From contig CAKPHU010000004.1 in NCBI GenBank assembly GCA_934162125.1, forward strand, positions 109,916-173,915: a stretch of DNA of 64,000 nt, in the 5' to 3' direction. Below are positions 14,868 to 24,685 of the stretch, piece by piece; within the stretch, counting starts at the first letter, position 1, and each line of letters begins with the position of its first letter. A model generated the notes under the pieces. It had not been told where the DNA came from, did not search any database, and saw only the letters and a program-made list of their open reading frames with translations. Made by a program: the position numbers and the translations under genes. The DNA comes from an uncultured Bacilli bacterium. Its GTDB lineage: Bacteria; Bacillota_I; Bacilli_A; RF39; UBA660.

Positions 14868-16727
14868 ATGGAATACGAAATAATTGTTGTAGGAGGAGGA
14901 CATGCTGGTTGTGAAGCTTCATTAGCAGCCGCCAGAAAAAATCATAAAACTCTCCTTATTACAGGAAATATAAACAATATAGCAGATATGCCGTGCAATC
15001 CATCAATAGGTGGACCAGCAAAAGGAATAGTAGTAAGAGAAATAGATGCCTTAGGTGGTGAAATGGGACGTAATGCCGATAAAAGTGCTCTTCAACTAAA
15101 AATGTTAAATACCAAAAAAGGACCAGCAGTTAGAGCTTTAAGAGCTCAAGCAGATAAAATTACTTATCCAAAAGAAATGCTAAAAACTCTAAAAGCAGAA
15201 GAAAATCTAACAATAAAAGAAGGATTTGTTGAGGACTTAATTGTAGAAGATCAAAAAATAAAAGGCGTTATTTTAGCAGATGGAACAAAAATTTCAGCTC
15301 AAGCAGTAGTACTAACAACTGGAACATATCTAAGATCAGTAATCTTAACAGGTGCTGAAAAACATTCAGGTGGACCACATGGTGAACAAGAATCTAAATT
15401 TTTAAGTACCAAGCTAAAAGAGCTAGGTTTCAACATTTTAAGATTAAAAACCGGAACACCACCAAGAATTGCCAAAGATTCTATCGATTATGAAAAAACA
15501 TCATTAGAGCCAGGAGATGATGAATGTCTAACATTCTCATTTGATAATAAAGCTTATTATGACTATAAAAACCAAGTACCTTGTCACTTAATTTATACAA
15601 CTGCTCATACTCATGAAATAATAAAAGAACATTTAAAAGAGTCAAGCATGTACGGTGGATATGTAGAAGGAGTAGGTCCAAGATATTGTCCGTCCATTGA
15701 AGATAAAGTAGTACGCTTTAGTGACAAAGAACGTCATCAACTATTCTTAGAGCCAGAAAGCATATACTATGACGATATTTACCTACAAGGCTTTTCAACA
15801 AGTATGCCACACTATGTTCAAGAAGAAATGGTTCATAGCTTACCAGGACTAGAACATGCAAAAATACTAAAGTATGCTTATGCTATTGAATATGATGCTA
15901 TTGATTCTAAACAATTAAAGAATTCTCTAGAAACAAAATTAATTGAAGGGCTTTTTACTGCTGGTCAAATAAATGGCACATCAGGTTATGAAGAAGCCGC
16001 AGGACAAGGTTTAATTGCTGGCATAAATGCTGCCTTAAAAGTAGAAAATAAAGAACCATTAATTTTAAAAAGAAATGAATCATACATTGGAGTGTTAATA
16101 GATGATTTAGTTACAAAAGGTATTAAAGATCCATATCGACTTTTAACATCAAGAGCTGAATATCGTCTACTTCTACGTCATGACAATGCTGATTTAAGAC
16201 TACGTGATTATGGCTACAGTATAGGGTTAATCACAGAAGAAAAATATCAAAAATTTACTCAAAAGAAAAAAGATATTGAAGCTTTGTTCTCACTTCTTAA
16301 AACAACCAGAATCACACCAAAACAAGCAACTAATGACTACATTGAGAGTCTAAATTCAACACCATTAAAAGATGGAATGTCTTTATATGAATTCTTAAAA
16401 AGACCAGAGATAACTATTAAAGATCTAGAACATTTCATTGATATTCCATATGATAATGAAGTAAAAGAACAAGTTGAGATAAATACTAAGTATGAAGGAT
16501 ACATCAAAAAAGCTAATAAAGAAGCTGAAAAAATGCTTGCTTTAGAGGAAAAAAAGATTCCTGAAAACATTGACTATAATAAAATACCTAATCTAGCCAG
16601 CGAAGCTCGTCAAAAACTATCTGAAATAATGCCTGCAACCCTAGGACAAGCCTCAAGAATTAGTGGAGTAAATCCAGCGGATATATCTATCATGATGGTT
16701 TACCTAAGGAGATATAATCATGACTAA
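14868..16727 (+). CDS. mnmG: tRNA modification FAD enzyme MnmG (GidA)
   Basis: An FAD- and NADH-dependent partner of MnmE. It has 619 residues from the ATG at 14868, which follows AGGAAG. An in-frame GTG at 14859 sits in that ribosome site. The dinucleotide fold VVGGGHAGCEASLAAARKN is at the N-terminus. DMPCNPSIGGPAKGIVVREI and the Cys-containing segments are typical. The C-terminal domain ends ISIMMVYLRR. Its last 8 bases overlap rsmG, so mnmE-mnmG-rsmG form one operon. Confidence 0.97.
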   Translation: MEYEIIVVGGGHAGCEASLAAARKNHKTLLITGNINNIADMPCNPSIGGPAKGIVVREIDALGGEMGRNADKSALQLKMLNTKKGPAVRALRAQADKITYPKEMLKTLKAEENLTIKEGFVEDLIVEDQKIKGVILADGTKISAQAVVLTTGTYLRSVILTGAEKHSGGPHGEQESKFLSTKLKELGFNILRLKTGTPPRIAKDSIDYEKTSLEPGDDECLTFSFDNKAYYDYKNQVPCHLIYTTAHTHEIIKEHLKESSMYGGYVEGVGPRYCPSIEDKVVRFSDKERHQLFLEPESIYYDDIYLQGFSTSMPHYVQEEMVHSLPGLEHAKILKYAYAIEYDAIDSKQLKNSLETKLIEGLFTAGQINGTSGYEEAAGQGLIAGINAALKVENKEPLILKRNESYIGVLIDDLVTKGIKDPYRLLTSRAEYRLLLRHDNADLRLRDYGYSIGLITEEKYQKFTQKKKDIEALFSLLKTTRITPKQATNDYIESLNSTPLKDGMSLYEFLKRPEITIKDLEHFIDIPYDNEVKEQVEINTKYEGYIKKANKEAEKMLALEEKKIPENIDYNKIPNLASEARQKLSEIMPATLGQASRISGVNPADISIMMVYLRRYNHD

Positions 16728-17361
16728 AGAACAATTTATTGCCGCATTAAAAGAATTAAACATAACTTTATCTCCTGAGCAGCAACAAAAATTAGATCAA
16801 TTCTATCATCTTTTAGTAGAATGGAATGAAAAAATAAACCTAACCAGAATAACTTCAGAAGAAGACGTTTACCTAAAACATTTTTATGACAGCCTTACTA
16901 TTGTTAAAGTAGTAGATCTAAATAAAGTGCATACTTTATGTGATGTTGGAACAGGAGCTGGTTTTCCTGGCATAGTACTAAAAATTGTCTTTCCTCATTT
17001 AAAAATAACTTTAATAGATTCTCTTCAAAAAAGAGTTAATTATTTAAATTCAATTATCAAAGACCTATCTTTAAATGAAATAGAAGCTATTCATAGCCGT
17101 GGAGAAGATTACCACGAAAAATTTGATGTAGTAACTGCTAGAGCCGTTGCCAATATTGAAAAATTACTAACATATACAATGCATCTAGTAAAAAATCAAG
17201 GAGTTCTTGTTGCTATGAAAGCAAACATAACAGAAGAACTTAACCCAGCTGTTCAACAAAAGATAAATAGAAAATACACTATCAAAAAAATAGAACAATT
17301 TTCACTACCATATGAAAACAGCATTCGTAGTCTGGTAGTAATAAGTAATAAGACTAAGTAA
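16720..17361 (+). CDS. rsmG: 16S rRNA (guanine-N7) methyltransferase RsmG (GidB)
   Basis: RsmG methylates N7 of a guanine in the 530 loop of 16S rRNA with SAM. The 213-residue length is normal. Family motifs are NEKINLTRITSEEDVYLKHF, the SAM-binding loop CDVGTGAGFPGIVLKI and the later TARAVANIEKLL. The start overlaps mnmG. A terminator follows. Confidence 0.97.
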   Translation: MTKEQFIAALKELNITLSPEQQQKLDQFYHLLVEWNEKINLTRITSEEDVYLKHFYDSLTIVKVVDLNKVHTLCDVGTGAGFPGIVLKIVFPHLKITLIDSLQKRVNYLNSIIKDLSLNEIEAIHSRGEDYHEKFDVVTARAVANIEKLLTYTMHLVKNQGVLVAMKANITEELNPAVQQKINRKYTIKKIEQFSLPYENSIRSLVVISNKTK

Positions 17362-17385
17362 AACGTATGATACCTAGTCTTTTTC
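17351..17385 (+). terminator. Terminator after rsmG
   Basis: AGACTA/TAGTCT stem extended by GTA/TAC with one bulged base on each side, then TTTTTC. Confidence 0.75.
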
Positions 17386-17398
17386 TTTGTAAAATAAG

Positions 17399-17427
17399 TT
17401 GAAACATCTAGAAATTTAGTTTATAAT
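17399..17427 (+). promoter_or_regulatory. noc promoter
   Basis: TTGAAA at 17399-17404 and TATAAT at 17422-17427, 17 bp apart. GAGGGGAAG precedes the noc ATG. Confidence 0.75.
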
Positions 17428-17460
17428 AAAATAGAGTAAGAATAAAGCGAGGGGAAGTCC

Positions 17461-19134
17461 ATGAATACAGAAAATAAAGACGAAGTAGTTTACTTATACC
17501 TAGATGATATTATTCCAAATCGTTTTCAACCACGTGAGGTTTTCGACGAAAAAGCCCTTAAAGAATTAGCTTTATCAATAAGAGAACATGGAGTAATTCA
17601 ACCAATTATAGTAAGAAATGTAAGTAATGGTAAATATGAAATCATTGCCGGAGAAAGAAGATATAAAGCTTCAGCTCTAGCTGGACTTACTAAAATTCCC
17701 GCTTTAATTAGAAATCTTGACGATAAAGAAAGTTCCAAAGTAGCTTTACTTGAAAACCTTCAAAGAAGAAACCTAAATCCAGTAGAAGAAGCTCGTACTC
17801 TTCAAAAAATATTAGAGTTGGATCAAATGACTCAAGAAGAGTTAGCAAAAAGTATGGGAAAAAGTCAATCATCAGTTGCTAATAAATTACGTTTGCTTAA
17901 TTTGCCAGATGAAGTATTAGACGCCCTATTAAAAGAACAAATATCAGAACGTCATGCTAGAGCATTATTAAACGTTCCAGATTCTAAAAAACAAAAAGAA
18001 TTTTTAAAGAAAATTATTAATAATAAATTATCAGTACGTGTTCTAGAAGAAGAAATAGCTGCTGCTTTTCCTAAAGGTGGAGACGTTCCAGCATCTTCAA
18101 GTTTTCTAGATCAAACACCAATTAAACCAGCAAATATTGCCGAAGAAAAAACTGAAGAATATGGAACAGTAAAAATAGTTCCACCAACAGAAAATGGACA
18201 AACAGATCTTAATCAAATACTTAATATTCCATTATCTGAAAATATTATAGCTAAACAAAATTCAATGGTAGATACAAGTAAAGAGGGTGAAGGCATGCCA
18301 AAGTATGTTGATTATAGTGAATACAGTAATGAACCAGGAGCAATTCCAGATTTAACATTACCACCAATACCAAATACTGAAGCACCAATGAATAATCAAC
18401 TTCCAGCGTCAGACACTGTTTTACCAATACCAGGTATAGCACCAGCTGCCTCTACGGAAGAAATTCAAATACCTGCATCTAACCCACTAGTTGATATTCC
18501 AACTGCACCATTACCAGCTGACACACCATCAACTAACTTAATACCAGGAATTATCCCAGAAACATCAGATATCCCAACATCAGTAATACCTGATAATTCA
18601 AGTCTATCTTCAACAAGTCCAAATGCCAACATTGATATTCAAGGAATTAAAGATAGATCCGTAAATATAAAATCAGACAAATCTCCAAGAACAGCAGGTC
18701 TTGATGACTTATTAAATATTGATAACAATCCAATAAAGAGAGCACCTCAAGGTGGTAATAGACCAAAAATGGAAGATAGAGATTCCGCACCATCAGGAGC
18801 TCCACAACGACCAACAAATAAAAGATTCCTAACAGCTGGAGAAGCGGTTGTTAAGAACTCTGAGAACTTTGCTAAAATGCCAAAAAGCAAAGATTACTTT
18901 GACCCAAGCGACATCGCTGCTATTTCAATGACACCAGGCTTTGGTATGATGAATCCTAATGCTTCAGTAGCAAATCCAGCCCTAATATTTAACACAGAGA
19001 CCATCACACCAGTAGAAGCAACAGATAAAATAAAAGCACTATGTGAAGAAATAGAAAAACATGGCGTAAAAGTATCAGTAGATGAAATGAATTTCGATAC
19101 AACATATCAAATAATGATAAGAGTAGATAAATAA
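17461..19134 (+). CDS. noc: Nucleoid occlusion protein Noc with long C-terminal extension
   Basis: A ParB-family CTPase that binds Noc sites and restrains division over the nucleoid. Residues 8-200 match Noc/ParB: IIPNRFQPREVFDEKALKEL, the CTP-site motif AGERRYKASALAG, LLENLQRRNLNPVEEA, and the HTH region with KSQSSVANKLRLL and ISERHARALL. B. subtilis Noc has about 283 residues and this has 557. A Pro/Ser/Asn-rich linker covers roughly 205-470, and a conserved-looking end (VEATDKIKALCEEIEKHG) closes it. It lacks the N-terminal amphipathic membrane helix of B. subtilis Noc. The paralogue Spo0J/ParB is nearby, and Noc sites at 1-2100 support this call over a second ParB. Confidence 0.85.
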   Translation: MNTENKDEVVYLYLDDIIPNRFQPREVFDEKALKELALSIREHGVIQPIIVRNVSNGKYEIIAGERRYKASALAGLTKIPALIRNLDDKESSKVALLENLQRRNLNPVEEARTLQKILELDQMTQEELAKSMGKSQSSVANKLRLLNLPDEVLDALLKEQISERHARALLNVPDSKKQKEFLKKIINNKLSVRVLEEEIAAAFPKGGDVPASSSFLDQTPIKPANIAEEKTEEYGTVKIVPPTENGQTDLNQILNIPLSENIIAKQNSMVDTSKEGEGMPKYVDYSEYSNEPGAIPDLTLPPIPNTEAPMNNQLPASDTVLPIPGIAPAASTEEIQIPASNPLVDIPTAPLPADTPSTNLIPGIIPETSDIPTSVIPDNSSLSSTSPNANIDIQGIKDRSVNIKSDKSPRTAGLDDLLNIDNNPIKRAPQGGNRPKMEDRDSAPSGAPQRPTNKRFLTAGEAVVKNSENFAKMPKSKDYFDPSDIAAISMTPGFGMMNPNASVANPALIFNTETITPVEATDKIKALCEEIEKHGVKVSVDEMNFDTTYQIMIRVDK

Positions 19135-19148
19135 ATCTACTTTTTTTA
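19122..19148 (+). terminator. Terminator after noc
   Basis: AGTAGA/TCTACT stem overlapping the noc stop, followed by a T-run. Confidence 0.8.
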
Positions 19149-19214
19149 TTAAAAACGTTTCAAAAAACTTATTTATTTGATAAAATAAAAAGGTAAAATG
19201 AAACAGGTGATTAG

Positions 19215-20003
19215 ATGGGAAAGATAATATCATTAGTAAATCAAAAAGGTGGAGTAGGTAAAACTACCACTAGTATCAATCTTTCTGCATCATTAGCAGT
19301 ATTAGGGAAAAAAGTACTATTAATAGATTTAGACCCTCAAGGAAATACAACTACTGGTGTAGGAATAAATAAGGGAGAAATAGATCGTAGCATTTATGAA
19401 GTAATAAGAGGAGAATGTAGTATCTCTGAAGCTATGATTAAAACAAAGTATAAAGAATTATATGTGGTACCTGCTACTTTAAACTTAGCTGGACTTGAAT
19501 CAGAACTAATTGAAAGAAGTAAGCAAGAAGTAGGATTTAAAAAAGGTGAACAATTAAAAATACATTTAGCCGATATTAAAGACAGTTTTGACTTTATAAT
19601 AATTGATTGTCCACCATCACTAGGTATAATTACTACCAATGCATTAACTGCATCAAACTCTGTAATTATCCCTGTTCAATGTGAATTCTTCGCTCTAGAA
19701 GGAATAACACAACTACTAAAAACAATTATGTTAGCGCAGAAAAATTTAAATCCAACGCTAGATATTGAAGGAGTTCTTCTAACTATGTTAGATTCTAGAA
19801 CAAATCTAGGATTTGAAGTAGTAGAAGACATACGTAAATTCTTCAAAGAAAAAGTTTATAACACTATAATTCCAAGATTAGTAAGACTAACAGAGGCACC
19901 ATCACATGGCGAACCAATAATAGTCTATGATCCAAAAAGTAGAGGTTCAGAAGCTTACTTAAATTTAGCAAAGGAAGTGATTTCTAGAAATGGAAACCAA
20001 TAA
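19215..20003 (+). CDS. soj: Chromosome-partitioning ATPase Soj (ParA)
   Basis: A ParA-type ATPase that acts with ParB/parS in origin segregation and on DnaA. It has 262 residues. The deviant Walker A VNQKGGVGKTTTSINL near residue 8, Walker A' LIDLDPQGNTTTG and Walker B FIIIDCPPSLG are all present. Its stop region overlaps the parB start by 14 bp, so the two are co-translated. The nine parS sites at the left edge of the window are the expected centromere. Confidence 0.96.
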   Translation: MGKIISLVNQKGGVGKTTTSINLSASLAVLGKKVLLIDLDPQGNTTTGVGINKGEIDRSIYEVIRGECSISEAMIKTKYKELYVVPATLNLAGLESELIERSKQEVGFKKGEQLKIHLADIKDSFDFIIIDCPPSLGIITTNALTASNSVIIPVQCEFFALEGITQLLKTIMLAQKNLNPTLDIEGVLLTMLDSRTNLGFEVVEDIRKFFKEKVYNTIIPRLVRLTEAPSHGEPIIVYDPKSRGSEAYLNLAKEVISRNGNQ

Positions 20004-20886
20004 TACTAAAAGAAGAGCATTAGGAAGAGGACTTGAAGACTTATTCAATAGCGAACCATTAGATTATAGTAAAGTTGAAGAAAAAATTCTAACAGAGACT
20101 CCAACAGACGAAATAGTTATGGTAAACATTGATGAATTAAGAAGCAATCCGTACCAACCTCGTAAAGTATTTGATGAAGAAGCTTTATTAGAATTATCAC
20201 AATCAATCAAAGAACATGGTGTTTTTCAACCAATAATTATTAAGAAAAGTATCAAAGGATATGAAATAATAGCTGGAGAACGTCGTGTAAAAGCTTCAAA
20301 AATGGCTGGATTAAATGAAATACCAGCAATCATTAGAGACTTTTCTGATAATGAAATGATGGAAATAGCTCTTCTAGAAAATCTTCAAAGAGAAGACTTA
20401 AATGCTATTGAAGAAGCAACAGCTTATAAAAAACTTCAAGAAACATTAGGACTAACTCAAGAAGCATTAGCTGAACGTTTAGGAAAAAGTCGTAGCCATA
20501 TAACTAATATGTTAGGACTATTAACTTTACCAGCAGAAGTAAGACAAGCTGTTGGAGAAAAGAAAATCTCTATGGCTCATGCTCGTGTTATTAGTAAATT
20601 AGAAAACAGAGAGCAGCAATTAGATTTAACAGAAAGAATTATAAATGAAGATCTAAGTGTTAGACAATTAGAAAACCTAACATCTGCCGAAGAAAAATAT
20701 ACTAGAACACATGCTGTTAAAAAACGTCCACAAGTTAATTCAGAATATACTTACTTAGAAGAAGAATTATCCGAAAGATTAGGTACAAAAGTAAAAATTA
20801 AAAACAAAAAAATAGAAATAACTTTTGTTAATAGTAATGATTTAAATAGATTATTAGAGATTATGAACCTAGAATCTAGGAGGTAA
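19990..20886 (+). CDS. parB: Chromosome-partitioning protein ParB (Spo0J)
   Basis: ParB is a CTP-dependent clamp loaded at parS, which then recruits SMC and regulates Soj. The 298-residue length is normal. The basic start TKRRALGRGLEDLF contains the LGRGL-type Soj-stimulating motif. The ParB N-domain follows (RSNPYQPRKVFDEEALLEL), then the CTP motif AGERRVKASKMAG, LLENLQREDLNAIEEA, the HTH with GKSRSHITNMLGLL, and the dimerisation domain ending in LEIMNLE. It overlaps soj. mscS starts 2 bp after it. Confidence 0.97.
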   Translation: METNNTKRRALGRGLEDLFNSEPLDYSKVEEKILTETPTDEIVMVNIDELRSNPYQPRKVFDEEALLELSQSIKEHGVFQPIIIKKSIKGYEIIAGERRVKASKMAGLNEIPAIIRDFSDNEMMEIALLENLQREDLNAIEEATAYKKLQETLGLTQEALAERLGKSRSHITNMLGLLTLPAEVRQAVGEKKISMAHARVISKLENREQQLDLTERIINEDLSVRQLENLTSAEEKYTRTHAVKKRPQVNSEYTYLEEELSERLGTKVKIKNKKIEITFVNSNDLNRLLEIMNLESRR

Positions 20887-20888
20887 TT

Positions 20889-21707
20889 ATGCCAGAATTT
20901 AAATTATTTAATTTAACAATTAACGTAGAAGACATTCTAGTAACAATAATTTATATAGTTTTAGGAATTCTAATTTACCAACTTCTAAATAAAATAATTG
21001 AAAAAGCTTTTAAACTTGACCGTATCAAGAAAAAAGAACATAAACAAAAAGCTGAAACGATGAAGACAATTATTAGTAGTATTATCAAATACATTACAGT
21101 TATAGTTGTAGTCTTAGCCGTTTTATCATTATGGGGAATAAATGTAAGTACTATCTTAGCTGGATTAGGAATAACAACAGCCATAATTGGACTTGCATTC
21201 CAAGACTTAGCTAAAGATATCATTGCTGGTATTGCTATCATTACAGAAGACCAATTTGAAATAGGTGATGTAATAGAAGTAAATGGTTTCATGGGAGAAG
21301 TAATATCTATGGGATTAAAAACAACAAGAATTAGAAATGCAAAAGGTGCTGTTCAAATAATAGCCAACCATAATTTAGATAAAATAATTAATTATAGCCT
21401 TTCTGATTCCTTAGCAATCGTAGATGTAGCAGTAGCCTATGAACATGATAGTGCTGAAGTAGAAAAAGTTTTAAAAGACTTAGCATTAAGTTTAAAAGAC
21501 AAAGTTCCAAATGCTAAAGGAGACATAAATGTTCTAGGCATTGAAAATTTAGGAGATTCTGGTATAACATATCGTCTTACTGTTAAAGTAATCCCAACTA
21601 AATATTTTGAAACAGAAAGATATTTACGTAGAGAAGTAAAAGAAGCTTTAGACAAAGCTAACATTAAGATACCATATCCACAAATAGAGGTGCATAATGG
21701 AAAATAA
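20889..21707 (+). CDS. Small-conductance mechanosensitive channel, MscS family
   Basis: A 272-residue MscS-type channel that opens under membrane tension to release solutes in osmotic downshock. There are about three N-terminal membrane segments (near residues 12-34, 60-82 and 85-108). The pore-lining helix is rich in Gly/Ala (ILAGLGITTAIIGLAFQDLA). The cytoplasmic beta domain follows (EDQFEIGDVIEVNGFMGEV). It starts 2 bp after parB and overlaps the next small gene by 11 bp. It resembles B. subtilis YkuT/YyaE-type short MscS proteins. Confidence 0.92.
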   Translation: MPEFKLFNLTINVEDILVTIIYIVLGILIYQLLNKIIEKAFKLDRIKKKEHKQKAETMKTIISSIIKYITVIVVVLAVLSLWGINVSTILAGLGITTAIIGLAFQDLAKDIIAGIAIITEDQFEIGDVIEVNGFMGEVISMGLKTTRIRNAKGAVQIIANHNLDKIINYSLSDSLAIVDVAVAYEHDSAEVEKVLKDLALSLKDKVPNAKGDINVLGIENLGDSGITYRLTVKVIPTKYFETERYLRREVKEALDKANIKIPYPQIEVHNGK

Positions 21708-21897
21708 AGACTTAAACTATACACTAGGAACTAAAGTAATTATGAAAAAAGCTCATCCTTGTGGAACAAACGAATGGGAAGTAGTTCGTTTAGGTGCCGA
21801 CATAAAAATAAAATGTCTAAATTGTGGTAGAACAGTACTAATTCCTAGAATTGACTTCAATAAAAAATTGAAGAAAATAATTAAAGAGGAGGACTAG
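21697..21897 (+). CDS. DUF951 family small protein (YyzM-like)
   Basis: A 66-residue protein of unknown function. It carries the family motif VIMKKAHPCGTNEWEVVRLG and a CxxC pair (CLNCG) that could hold zinc or sit in a small beta barrel. It overlaps the mscS gene and lies 1 bp before the transporter. DUF951 genes commonly occur between parB/mscS and ychF in Bacilli, as here. No function is assigned. Confidence 0.88.
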   Translation: MENKDLNYTLGTKVIMKKAHPCGTNEWEVVRLGADIKIKCLNCGRTVLIPRIDFNKKLKKIIKEED

Positions 21898-21898
21898 T

Positions 21899-23494
21899 AT
21901 GCAGGATAAGAAAAAATTACGTCTCAAGAAGTTTTATCTTCATCCTATAACTTCAATTCTTTTTTTAACATTAATTTTAATAATATTAAGTGCCATCTTA
22001 TCAGCAGTAGAAATGCAAGCTACTTATAATATAGTAAATAAAAATACTAATGAGTTGAAACCAACTTTAGTAGCCGTTGAAAACATGCTTAGTTTTGATG
22101 GAATGAAATTCATAATCAGTAATGCAACTAGGAACTTTATTAGTTTTGCTCCTCTAGGAACATTATTATTAGCATTATTAGGAATATCGGTAGCAGAAGC
22201 AACAGGATTAATTGAAGTTGTTTCAAGAAAATCATTTCGTAAAATGCCAAAATGGTTATTAACTTTCTTATTTATTTTAGTTGGAACTATTTCTTCTTTA
22301 ATAAATGAAGTAGGTTATGCCATTCTTATTCCACTGGCTGCACTGATTTATTTCATAAATGATCGAAATCCTATTTTAGGTATTATAACAGCTTTCTGTG
22401 GAACAGCCTTTGGCTATGGAGTTTCTATCTTCGTTGGAACAATGGAAGTAGACCTAATAGAGTATACTAAAATTGCTGCCAGACTTATAGATCCAACCAC
22501 ACATATTGCTCTATCATCAAACTTAATATTTATAATTGCTGCAACTATTATAATCTCCATCGTTGGAACTGTTATTATAGAAAAAGTAATTGCTCCTAAA
22601 GTAGGACGTTATAAAAAAGATGAAGAATCAGCAAAGACAGAACAATATCGTATAATTCATTTTGAAGAAGATGAACAAAAAAGAATTGAAAGAGAAAAAT
22701 TAGAAAAAGTAGGTTCTAGATATGCTTTAATTTCTGGAATCATTATCATATTAATATTTATATATGCTTTAATACCAAATTTACCATATTCTGGAATGTT
22801 ACTAGATATGACTGAAGATACGTATTTAAATCAATTATTTGGAGAAAATTCATATTTCCAAGATGGTTTCACATATATGGTATCATTATTCCTCATTGTA
22901 ACAGGTACAGCCTATGGAATAGGTGCTAGAACTATTAAAAGTGACAAGAAACTAATAGATGTAGCTTCAACTAACTTTACTAATTTAGGAAGCGTTTTCA
23001 TCCTAATGTTCGTTGCTTCACAATTTATCGCAATCTTTAAAAGAACAAATATAGGTACTATTATTACTGCCTGGTTAGCTAATTTACTTGAGTTATTAGA
23101 ATTTTCAGGAGTACCATTAATAATAGTAACACTATTAGCAATTGCTCTAGCTAACTTATTCTTAACTGGTAGTGCTGCTAAATGGGCAATCTTTTCCCCA
23201 GTAGTAGTTCCCGCTTTTATGCAGATGAACATCTCACCAGAATTTGCTCAAATAGTAATGCGTGTAGGAGATTCAATGACTAAAGGTTATACTCCATTAC
23301 TTGCTTCATTTGTAATATTTATTGGATATTTAAATATTTATAATTTAAACAAAGATAAGCCATATACTATTAGAGGAACTTTGAAATTAATTTCACCATA
23401 TGTTTCTCTAATCTGCTTAGCATGGATACTACTAGTAGTAGGATGGTATATAATAGGTCTACCAGTAGGACCAAATGTTTATCCAACACTTTAA
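21899..23494 (+). CDS. AbgT-family transporter (p-aminobenzoyl-glutamate type)
   Basis: A 531-residue polytopic membrane protein. The AbgT/YdaH family imports p-aminobenzoyl-glutamate or exports sulfonamide-like antimetabolites. Family segments include an early membrane helix with LSAVEMQATYNIVN, the re-entrant region TISSLINEVGYAILIPLAAL, and the second half FLTGSAAKWAIFSPVVVPAF with MRVGDSMTKGYTPLL. The substrate cannot be told from sequence. It starts 1 bp after the DUF951 gene and ends in a strong terminator. Confidence 0.88.
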   Translation: MQDKKKLRLKKFYLHPITSILFLTLILIILSAILSAVEMQATYNIVNKNTNELKPTLVAVENMLSFDGMKFIISNATRNFISFAPLGTLLLALLGISVAEATGLIEVVSRKSFRKMPKWLLTFLFILVGTISSLINEVGYAILIPLAALIYFINDRNPILGIITAFCGTAFGYGVSIFVGTMEVDLIEYTKIAARLIDPTTHIALSSNLIFIIAATIIISIVGTVIIEKVIAPKVGRYKKDEESAKTEQYRIIHFEEDEQKRIEREKLEKVGSRYALISGIIIILIFIYALIPNLPYSGMLLDMTEDTYLNQLFGENSYFQDGFTYMVSLFLIVTGTAYGIGARTIKSDKKLIDVASTNFTNLGSVFILMFVASQFIAIFKRTNIGTIITAWLANLLELLEFSGVPLIIVTLLAIALANLFLTGSAAKWAIFSPVVVPAFMQMNISPEFAQIVMRVGDSMTKGYTPLLASFVIFIGYLNIYNLNKDKPYTIRGTLKLISPYVSLICLAWILLVVGWYIIGLPVGPNVYPTL

Positions 23495-23517
23495 TGACAA
23501 ATTAAAGTGTTTTTTTT
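23485..23517 (+). terminator. Terminator after the AbgT-type gene
   Basis: AACACTTTAA/TTAAAGTGTT perfect 10-bp stem overlapping the stop codon, then a T-run. Confidence 0.9.
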
Positions 23518-23559
23518 CTTTTAGCATGGTATAATATAAAGCAGAAAAGAGGTCATAAT

Positions 23560-24660
23560 ATGAGTTTAACAGCAGGAATAGTAGGTTTACCAAACGTAGG
23601 TAAGTCAACATTATTTAACGCAATAACAAATCAAAAAATATTAGCTGAAAATTATCCTTTCGCCACAATAGAACCAAATGTTGGAGTAGTAACAGTACCA
23701 GACGAAAGAATGAATAAATTAAAAGAAATGTATGAACCAGAAAGATTTATCCCAACAGCTTATGAATTTACCGATATTGCTGGATTAGTAAAAGGAGCAT
23801 CTCATGGAGAGGGTTTAGGTAATAAATTCTTATCACACATCCGTGAAGTAGATGCTATTGTTGAAGTAGTAAGATGTTTTGATGATGGTAAAATAATCCA
23901 CGTAGAAGGAAATATTGATCCAATTAGAGATATTGAAACAGTTAATCTTGAATTAGCAATAGCTGATCTTGAAGTTATTAATAATCGTCTAGAACGTGTA
24001 GCAAAAAAAGCTAGAACTACTAAGAATAAAGATGACGTATTAGAAGCAGAGATTCTAGAAAGAGCTAAAAAAGCCTTAGAAGAGAACATTCCACTACGTC
24101 AATTAAACCTAAGCAAAGATGAAAAGAAGATAATAAAATCTTATAGTTTTTTAACTTTAAAACCAATTATTTACCTAGCTAATATTAAAGAAAGTGAGTT
24201 AGGAAACCCAGATAACGAATATGTGAAAGTAGTAAAAGACTATGCATCTAAAGAAAATGCTCGTGTTGTTAGCCTATGTGCTAAAGTAGAAGAAGAACTA
24301 AGTGAACTAACTCCAGAAGAAAAAGAAGAAATGTTAGAAGGCCTAGGATTAGATGGGTCAGGACTAGACAAATTAATAACCGCAACATATGACATTTTAG
24401 GTTTAGCAACTTATTTCACTGTAGGAAAAGATGAAGTAAGAGCTTGGACTTTCAAAAAAGGAATGAATGCCAAAGAATGTGCGGGAATTATTCATACAGA
24501 TTTTGAAAAAGGCTTTATTAGAGCTGAAGTAATTTCATATCAAGATCTAATAGATTGTGGTAGTGAACTAAAAGTAAAAGAAGCAGGTAAAGCTCGTCTA
24601 GAAGGTAAAGATTACATAATGCAAGATGGAGATATTTGCCACTTTAGATTTAACGTTTAA
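23560..24660 (+). CDS. ychF: Redox-regulated ATPase YchF
   Basis: An Obg-related P-loop protein that prefers ATP and associates with ribosomes. The 366-residue length is normal. G1 GLPNVGKSTLFNAI is at residue 8, DIAGLVKGASHGEGLGN follows, a coiled-coil insert lies at about 130-200, and the C-terminal TGS-like domain contains FTVGKDEVRAWTF. B. subtilis yyaF holds the same position between the parB region and rpsF. Here an accessory island separates it from rpsF. Confidence 0.97.
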   Translation: MSLTAGIVGLPNVGKSTLFNAITNQKILAENYPFATIEPNVGVVTVPDERMNKLKEMYEPERFIPTAYEFTDIAGLVKGASHGEGLGNKFLSHIREVDAIVEVVRCFDDGKIIHVEGNIDPIRDIETVNLELAIADLEVINNRLERVAKKARTTKNKDDVLEAEILERAKKALEENIPLRQLNLSKDEKKIIKSYSFLTLKPIIYLANIKESELGNPDNEYVKVVKDYASKENARVVSLCAKVEEELSELTPEEKEEMLEGLGLDGSGLDKLITATYDILGLATYFTVGKDEVRAWTFKKGMNAKECAGIIHTDFEKGFIRAEVISYQDLIDCGSELKVKEAGKARLEGKDYIMQDGDICHFRFNV

Positions 24661-24685
24661 TAATATTCAATAGGAGAAAAAATGT

